A DNA stretch of 63,805 nucleotides from assembly GCA_019637115.1 (NCBI GenBank), contig JAHBWH010000026.1, positions 1 to 63,805 of the forward strand, given 5' to 3'. Positions within the stretch are counted from its first letter, which is position 1. Each line of letters begins with the position of its first letter. This stretch comes from Myxococcales bacterium (GTDB taxonomy: Bacteria > Myxococcota_A > Polyangia > Polyangiales > Houyiibacteriaceae). Positions 60,388 to 63,805 of this stretch are shown here, piece after piece. The notes beneath the pieces are model-generated. The model saw only the letters and a program-made list of their open reading frames with translations, did no database searches and was not told where the DNA came from. The translations under genes and the position numbers were made by a program.

Positions 60388-61566
60388 ATGGGCACCGTCA
60401 TCCTCCGACCCGGCCACGTCCAGCCCGTCCACGCAGGTCACCCGTGGGTCTACGCCCAGGCGGTCGCGCGCGTCGACGGCGCCCCTGGCGCGGGCGATCC
60501 GGTCCGCGTCCTGGACCCGCACGGCAACTACCTCGGCTCCGGCTTCTGGTCGCCGAAGAGCGCGATCCCCGTCCGCATCGTCACCCGCGCGCCCGAAGAA
60601 CGCCTCGACGAGGCGGCCATCCTCCGTCGCATCGAGCGCGGCGCCAATTTTCGCCGGGCGGCGCTCGACCTCCCCTCGAGCGCCACCGACGGCTACCGGC
60701 TCATCAACGCCGAGGGCGACGATCTGCCGGGGCTCGTCGTCGACGTCTACGGCTCGGTTGCGGTGGCGCAATTCCGGACCGCCGGGATGAAGCGCCGCGA
60801 GGAGATCATCGCGGCCGAGATCCGGCGCGTCAGCGGCGCGCAGACCGTGATCGCGGCGGCCGCCAAGGTGCCCGCCGAGGGGCTCGCCGACGAGGAGCGC
60901 GTGCTCCGCGGCGACCCGCCCGACGCGCTCATCTTCCGCGAGCGCGGCCTCGAGTGGCGCATCCCGCGGAGCGTGACGCAGAAGACGGGGTACTACTTCG
61001 ACCAACGCGACAACCGCGCGTCGCTCGAGAAGTGGGCGTCCGGGCGCGTGCTCGACGTCTACAGCTTCGTCGGAGGCATGGGCCTCGCCGCGGCCCGCGG
61101 GCGGGCGGACGAGGTCACCTGCATCGACAGCTCCGCGCTCGCGATCGCGACGGGCGCCGCCGTCGCCGAGCACAACGGCCTCGCGGCGAAGGTGCGCTTC
61201 GAGAAGTTCGATGCGAAGCGGCGCCTCCCCGAGCTCGTCGCGCGTGGCGACCGCTACGACGTCGTGGTGCTCGACCCGCCCAAGCTGGCGCCGACCCGCA
61301 AGCACTTCGACTCCGCGCGGCGCGCCTACGTGCAGCTCAACCGCCTCGGCGCGCAGCTCGTCGCCCGAGGCGGCCTGCTCGTCACGTGCTCGTGCTCGGC
61401 CGCGATGCGCCCCTCGGACTTCGTGCGCGCCGTGAACGAGGGCGTGCGCGCCGCGCGCCGCGACGCGATCCTCGTCGCCCTCGGCGGCCAGGCGCCCGAC
61501 CACGCGACCCCGCTCGCGTTCAGCGAGGGCCGCTACCTCAAGACCCTCTTCCTCCGCGTGGAGTGA
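60388..61566 (+). CDS. rlmI: Class I SAM-dependent rRNA methyltransferase, RlmI-like
   Basis: The 392-residue protein has an N-terminal PUA domain (about 1-75, starting VILRPGHVQPVHAGHPWVYA), a central RlmI-type domain (GYRLINAEGDDLPGLVVDVY) and a Rossmann methyltransferase domain with TGYYFDQRDNR, VLDVYSFVGGMGLAA (SAM motif), VVLDPPKLAPT and LVTCSCSAAM, whose Cys is the expected catalytic residue. The family makes 5-methylcytosine 1962 of 23S rRNA. An AGGTGAG site lies upstream of ATG 60388. The next gene starts five bases after its stop. Confidence 0.93.
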   Translation: MGTVILRPGHVQPVHAGHPWVYAQAVARVDGAPGAGDPVRVLDPHGNYLGSGFWSPKSAIPVRIVTRAPEERLDEAAILRRIERGANFRRAALDLPSSATDGYRLINAEGDDLPGLVVDVYGSVAVAQFRTAGMKRREEIIAAEIRRVSGAQTVIAAAAKVPAEGLADEERVLRGDPPDALIFRERGLEWRIPRSVTQKTGYYFDQRDNRASLEKWASGRVLDVYSFVGGMGLAAARGRADEVTCIDSSALAIATGAAVAEHNGLAAKVRFEKFDAKRRLPELVARGDRYDVVVLDPPKLAPTRKHFDSARRAYVQLNRLGAQLVARGGLLVTCSCSAAMRPSDFVRAVNEGVRAARRDAILVALGGQAPDHATPLAFSEGRYLKTLFLRVE

Positions 61567-61570
61567 TCGC

Positions 61571-62377
61571 GTGAGCGCCGCCGAAGGAGCCACGGCTCGT
61601 CCTCGACCGCTCGGGGAGCTCCCCGACGCGGCGCTCGTCGACCTCGAGGGCCTGGCCTTCGACGTCGACGACACGATCACGCGCGACGGCCGGCTCGAAG
61701 CGGTCGCCTACGAGGCCCTCTGGGCGCTCCACGACGCGGGCGTCGCGCTGGTCGCGGTCACCGGCCGCCCGCTCGGCTGGGCGGAGGTCTACGCCCGCCA
61801 ATGGCCGGTGCGGGCGGCCGTCGGCGAAAACGGCGCGGGCTGGTTCTGGCTCGAGGGTCAGGTCCTCCGGACGGGCCATTTCTCGTCCGAGGCGGAGCGC
61901 GCCGATGAGCGCGCGCGCCTCGAGCGCGTCCGGGCGCGCGTCGCGGCGGCGCTCCCCACGCTCCCCCTCGCGAGCGACGTGCTTGGCCGACGCTGCGACC
62001 TCGCGTGGGACATCGGCGAAGCGCACACCGCCAGCGCCGACGAGCTCGAGCGCTTCCGCGCGATCGCCGCGGCCGAGGGGGCGCGCGTCACCACGAGCTC
62101 GGTGCACGCCCACGCCGTGCCCGGCCGGTGGGACAAGGCCCTCGGGCTCGCGGCCGCCATCGACGCCGCGCTCGGGCGGCCCCTCGACGTCGCGCGCTGG
62201 CTCTACGTCGGCGACAGCGCCAACGACGAGCCCGCGTTCGCCCACTTCGGACCGCGCGCGATCGGGGTCGCCAACCTGCGCCTCGAGGGCCTCGTGCACC
62301 CGCCCGCGTACCTCACCACCGCCCCGCGCGGCGAGGGCTTCGCCGAGCTGGCGGCCCGGATCCTGGCAGCCCGCTGA
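61571..62377 (+). CDS. HAD-superfamily hydrolase, type IIB-like
   Basis: The 268-residue phosphatase-like protein has the nucleophile motif FDVDDTITRDG (about 30-40), motif II in VAVTGRP, the Lys of motif III in WDKALGLAAAID and motif IV GDSANDEPAFAHFG. An inserted cap between motifs II and III marks type IIB, which contains sugar phosphatases and phosphomannomutase-like enzymes. It probably dephosphorylates a small sugar phosphate. The start is GTG 61571. It may be cotranscribed with rlmI and the next two genes. Confidence 0.88.
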   Translation: MSAAEGATARPRPLGELPDAALVDLEGLAFDVDDTITRDGRLEAVAYEALWALHDAGVALVAVTGRPLGWAEVYARQWPVRAAVGENGAGWFWLEGQVLRTGHFSSEAERADERARLERVRARVAAALPTLPLASDVLGRRCDLAWDIGEAHTASADELERFRAIAAAEGARVTTSSVHAHAVPGRWDKALGLAAAIDAALGRPLDVARWLYVGDSANDEPAFAHFGPRAIGVANLRLEGLVHPPAYLTTAPRGEGFAELAARILAAR

Positions 62378-62387
62378 AAGAGCACCG

Positions 62388-62927
62388 ATGGCCTCGCCCC
62401 GCCTCTCCACTCCGCTGGTGCTCGCCGTCGCGAGCGCGATGATCTGCGTCGGCCTCGTCGGCTTCCTCTGGCGCGGCGGCGCGACCGAGCCCGCGCCGGA
62501 GCGCCCCGCGCTCCTCGTCGACGACTCGAGCCCCGAGCGCGCCGCCGAGTCCTTCCTCGACGCCTGGCGCAAACGCGCCCACGACGCCGCCCTCGCGCTC
62601 TCGACGGGCGACGCCCGTGAGCGGGTGCTCGCCCGTCAGCGCGCCGACGCGCAGCTCGGCGAGCACGAGCGGGCGCTCGAGGCCGAGGTCTGGCAGACGC
62701 TCGCCTCGAGCCGGCTCGGCCTGCAGCTCCGCGAGAGCGAGCGCCTCCCCGACGAGCGGCTCGCGCTGCGCGGCATCGCGTCGGGAGAGTTCCTGGGCGA
62801 GCCCTACGAGCGCGAGGTCGAGATGGTCGTCGCGCCGGCCGACGAGGGTCGCTGGCGCGTCGAGCGCTTCGACTTCGGCGACATCCTCACCGAGCCCCCG
62901 CGGGTGCTCCAGAAGGCGGATCGATGA
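62388..62927 (+). CDS. Signal-anchored protein with NTF2-like domain, function unknown
   Basis: The 179-residue protein has an N-terminal span (LVLAVASAMICVGLVGFLW, about 10-28) and an extracytoplasmic alpha/beta domain that starts SPERAAESFLDAWRKRAHDAALAL and ends with a beta sheet (REVEMVVAPADEGRWRVERFDF). This is the pattern of DUF4878/NTF2-like domains. ATG 62388 follows the HAD gene by ten bases, and its stop overlaps the start of the methyltransferase gene. Confidence 0.7.
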   Translation: MASPRLSTPLVLAVASAMICVGLVGFLWRGGATEPAPERPALLVDDSSPERAAESFLDAWRKRAHDAALALSTGDARERVLARQRADAQLGEHERALEAEVWQTLASSRLGLQLRESERLPDERLALRGIASGEFLGEPYEREVEMVVAPADEGRWRVERFDFGDILTEPPRVLQKADR

Positions 62928-63730
62928 CCGACGGGATCTTCGACGAGGAGCAGCTGCGCTCTGGCACGGAGGCGCACTACGAGGACGCCGCCTACTACGA
63001 CCAAGCGTACCGGCGCCGCAAAGAAGACCTCCGCTTCTACGCGGACTTCGCCGAGCTCGTCGGCGGCCCCGTGCTCGAGCTCGGCTGCGGCACCGGCCGC
63101 GTCGCCCTCGCGATGGCGGAGCGCGGGGTGGCGGTCGTCGGCGTCGACCCGATGCCCACCATGCTCGCGCGCGCCGAGGAGCGTGTCTCGAAGGCGAAGC
63201 GCGAGGTCCGCGAGCGCGTCGAGCTCGTCCGCGCGGACATGCGACGCGTCCGCCTGCGGCGCCGCTTCCCGCTGGTCGTCTCCCCCTTCAACGTCTTCAT
63301 GCACCTCTACGAGCGGCGCGACGTCGAGCGCGCGCTCGCGACGGTGCGCGCGCACCTGCGCCGCGGCGGTCGCTTCCTCTTCGACGTCCGGGTGCCCCAG
63401 GTCGCCGAGCTCGCCCGGCGCAGTGACAAGATCTACTCCGGCGGCACGCTGACGATCCCCTCGAAGGGCGGGCGCTACCACTATCGAGAGCGCTTCGAGT
63501 GGGACCCCATCGCGCAGGTCCAGATGATCGACCTAGCCTTCGTCGGCGTCGACGACCCCGCCGACTTCGAGCTCACCCCGCTCGCCCACCGCCAGTTCTT
63601 CCCGGCCGAGCTCGAGGCCCTGCTGCACTACAACGGCTTCGAGGTGCTCGAGCGCTTCGGCGACTTCGAGGGTGGTCCGCTCGGCCCCGACAGCGAGAGC
63701 CAGATCGTGCTCTGCAAGGCGAGGCGCTGA
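62924..63730 (+). CDS. SAM-dependent methyltransferase
   Basis: The 268-residue class I methyltransferase has motif I GPVLELGCGTGRVALAMAE (about 48-66), VGVDPMPTMLARAEE, the post-I acidic region LVRADMRRVRL, FPLVVSPFNVFMHL and LRRGGRFLFDV. Its C-terminal half is typical of small-molecule methyltransferases. It starts at ATG 62924 inside the upstream stop (ATGA), so it is coupled to the NTF2-like protein gene. The substrate is unknown. Confidence 0.85.
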   Translation: MTDGIFDEEQLRSGTEAHYEDAAYYDQAYRRRKEDLRFYADFAELVGGPVLELGCGTGRVALAMAERGVAVVGVDPMPTMLARAEERVSKAKREVRERVELVRADMRRVRLRRRFPLVVSPFNVFMHLYERRDVERALATVRAHLRRGGRFLFDVRVPQVAELARRSDKIYSGGTLTIPSKGGRYHYRERFEWDPIAQVQMIDLAFVGVDDPADFELTPLAHRQFFPAELEALLHYNGFEVLERFGDFEGGPLGPDSESQIVLCKARR

Positions 63731-63743
63731 GGGAGCACCTGCA

Positions 63744-63782
63744 GGGCACTAGTGCCCCCAACCCGAAGTTCGTTCCGGGTTG
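63744..63782. other. Palindrome and hairpin after the last gene, possible terminator
   Basis: A perfect 14-base palindrome GGGCACTAGTGCCC (63744-63757) is followed by CAACCCG/CGGGTTG arms (63759-63782) with a ten-base loop. There is no T-run. The position just after the gene ending at 63730 suggests transcription termination. The second hairpin resembles the one at 37880-37898. Confidence 0.45.
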
Positions 63783-63805
63783 CCGTGGATGATCGGCGTG
63801 GAGGT

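Overview
The window is very GC-rich, densely coded DNA with long spurious open frames on the strand opposite almost every gene. The content points to a myxobacterium-type organism (Myxococcota/Polyangia). There is an AgmX/PglI-like energy-transducer C-terminus, a secreted trypsin-like protease with a MopE-type Cys/Asp motif and a MYXO-CTERM-like tail, many lipoproteins, and large NRPS/PKS proteins beside exopolysaccharide genes. The family-level assignment (for example Sandaracinaceae) is inference only.

Layout. (1) 1-3015: an NRPS gene running off the left edge, with formyltransferase-like, C-lobe and adenylation domains. (2) 3242-11237: general genes, namely a lipoprotein, a SurA_N/POTRA lipoprotein, SMC, another lipoprotein and an AgmX-like TonB-type protein. 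An intergenic repeat family occurs twice in tandem (3772-4052) and once inverted (11272-11505). (3) 11557-13787: two overlapping glycosyltransferases. (4) 13949-20274, minus strand: an apparent operon of formyltransferase-NRPS with a luciferase-like monooxygenase inserted in its A domain, an unknown protein, a Sfp-type phosphopantetheinyl transferase and a small pyrophosphatase. (5) 20423-45723: a Wzx/Wzy-type exopolysaccharide locus. It has an export protein, an initiating sugar transferase, a WecG/TagA glycosyltransferase, a Wzz-like protein with no P-loop, a GT-C glycosyltransferase, a Wzy/ligase-like protein, two more glycosyltransferases, a Wzx flippase, two paralogous SGNH-like proteins, a glycosidase-like lipoprotein, a methyltransferase and a polysaccharide deacetylase. 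A one-module PKS (KS-AT-KR-DH-ACP-TE) sits inside it. (6) 45720-50766: glutathione peroxidase, sulfatase-fold lipoprotein and secreted protease. (7) 50821-56034: an NRPS (C-A, then PCP-TE in the same frame after one TGA) followed by a glycosyltransferase. (8) 56058-63730: ligA, a PhaR-like regulator, tatA, an RlmI-like methyltransferase, a HAD phosphatase and small unknowns.

How the parts may work together. The polysaccharide genes form a nearly complete Wzx/Wzy pathway: initiation on undecaprenyl phosphate, glycosyl transfer, flipping, polymerisation, chain-length control and export. The NRPS and PKS genes are interleaved with it and end in thioesterases. The activating PPTase lies next to the export genes. 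The simplest reading is one locus that makes a glycan plus a short formyl-aminoacyl/polyketide product, which may decorate the glycan or be a co-exported glycolipopeptide. That link is inference from gene order. An alternative is two unrelated clusters that happen to be adjacent.
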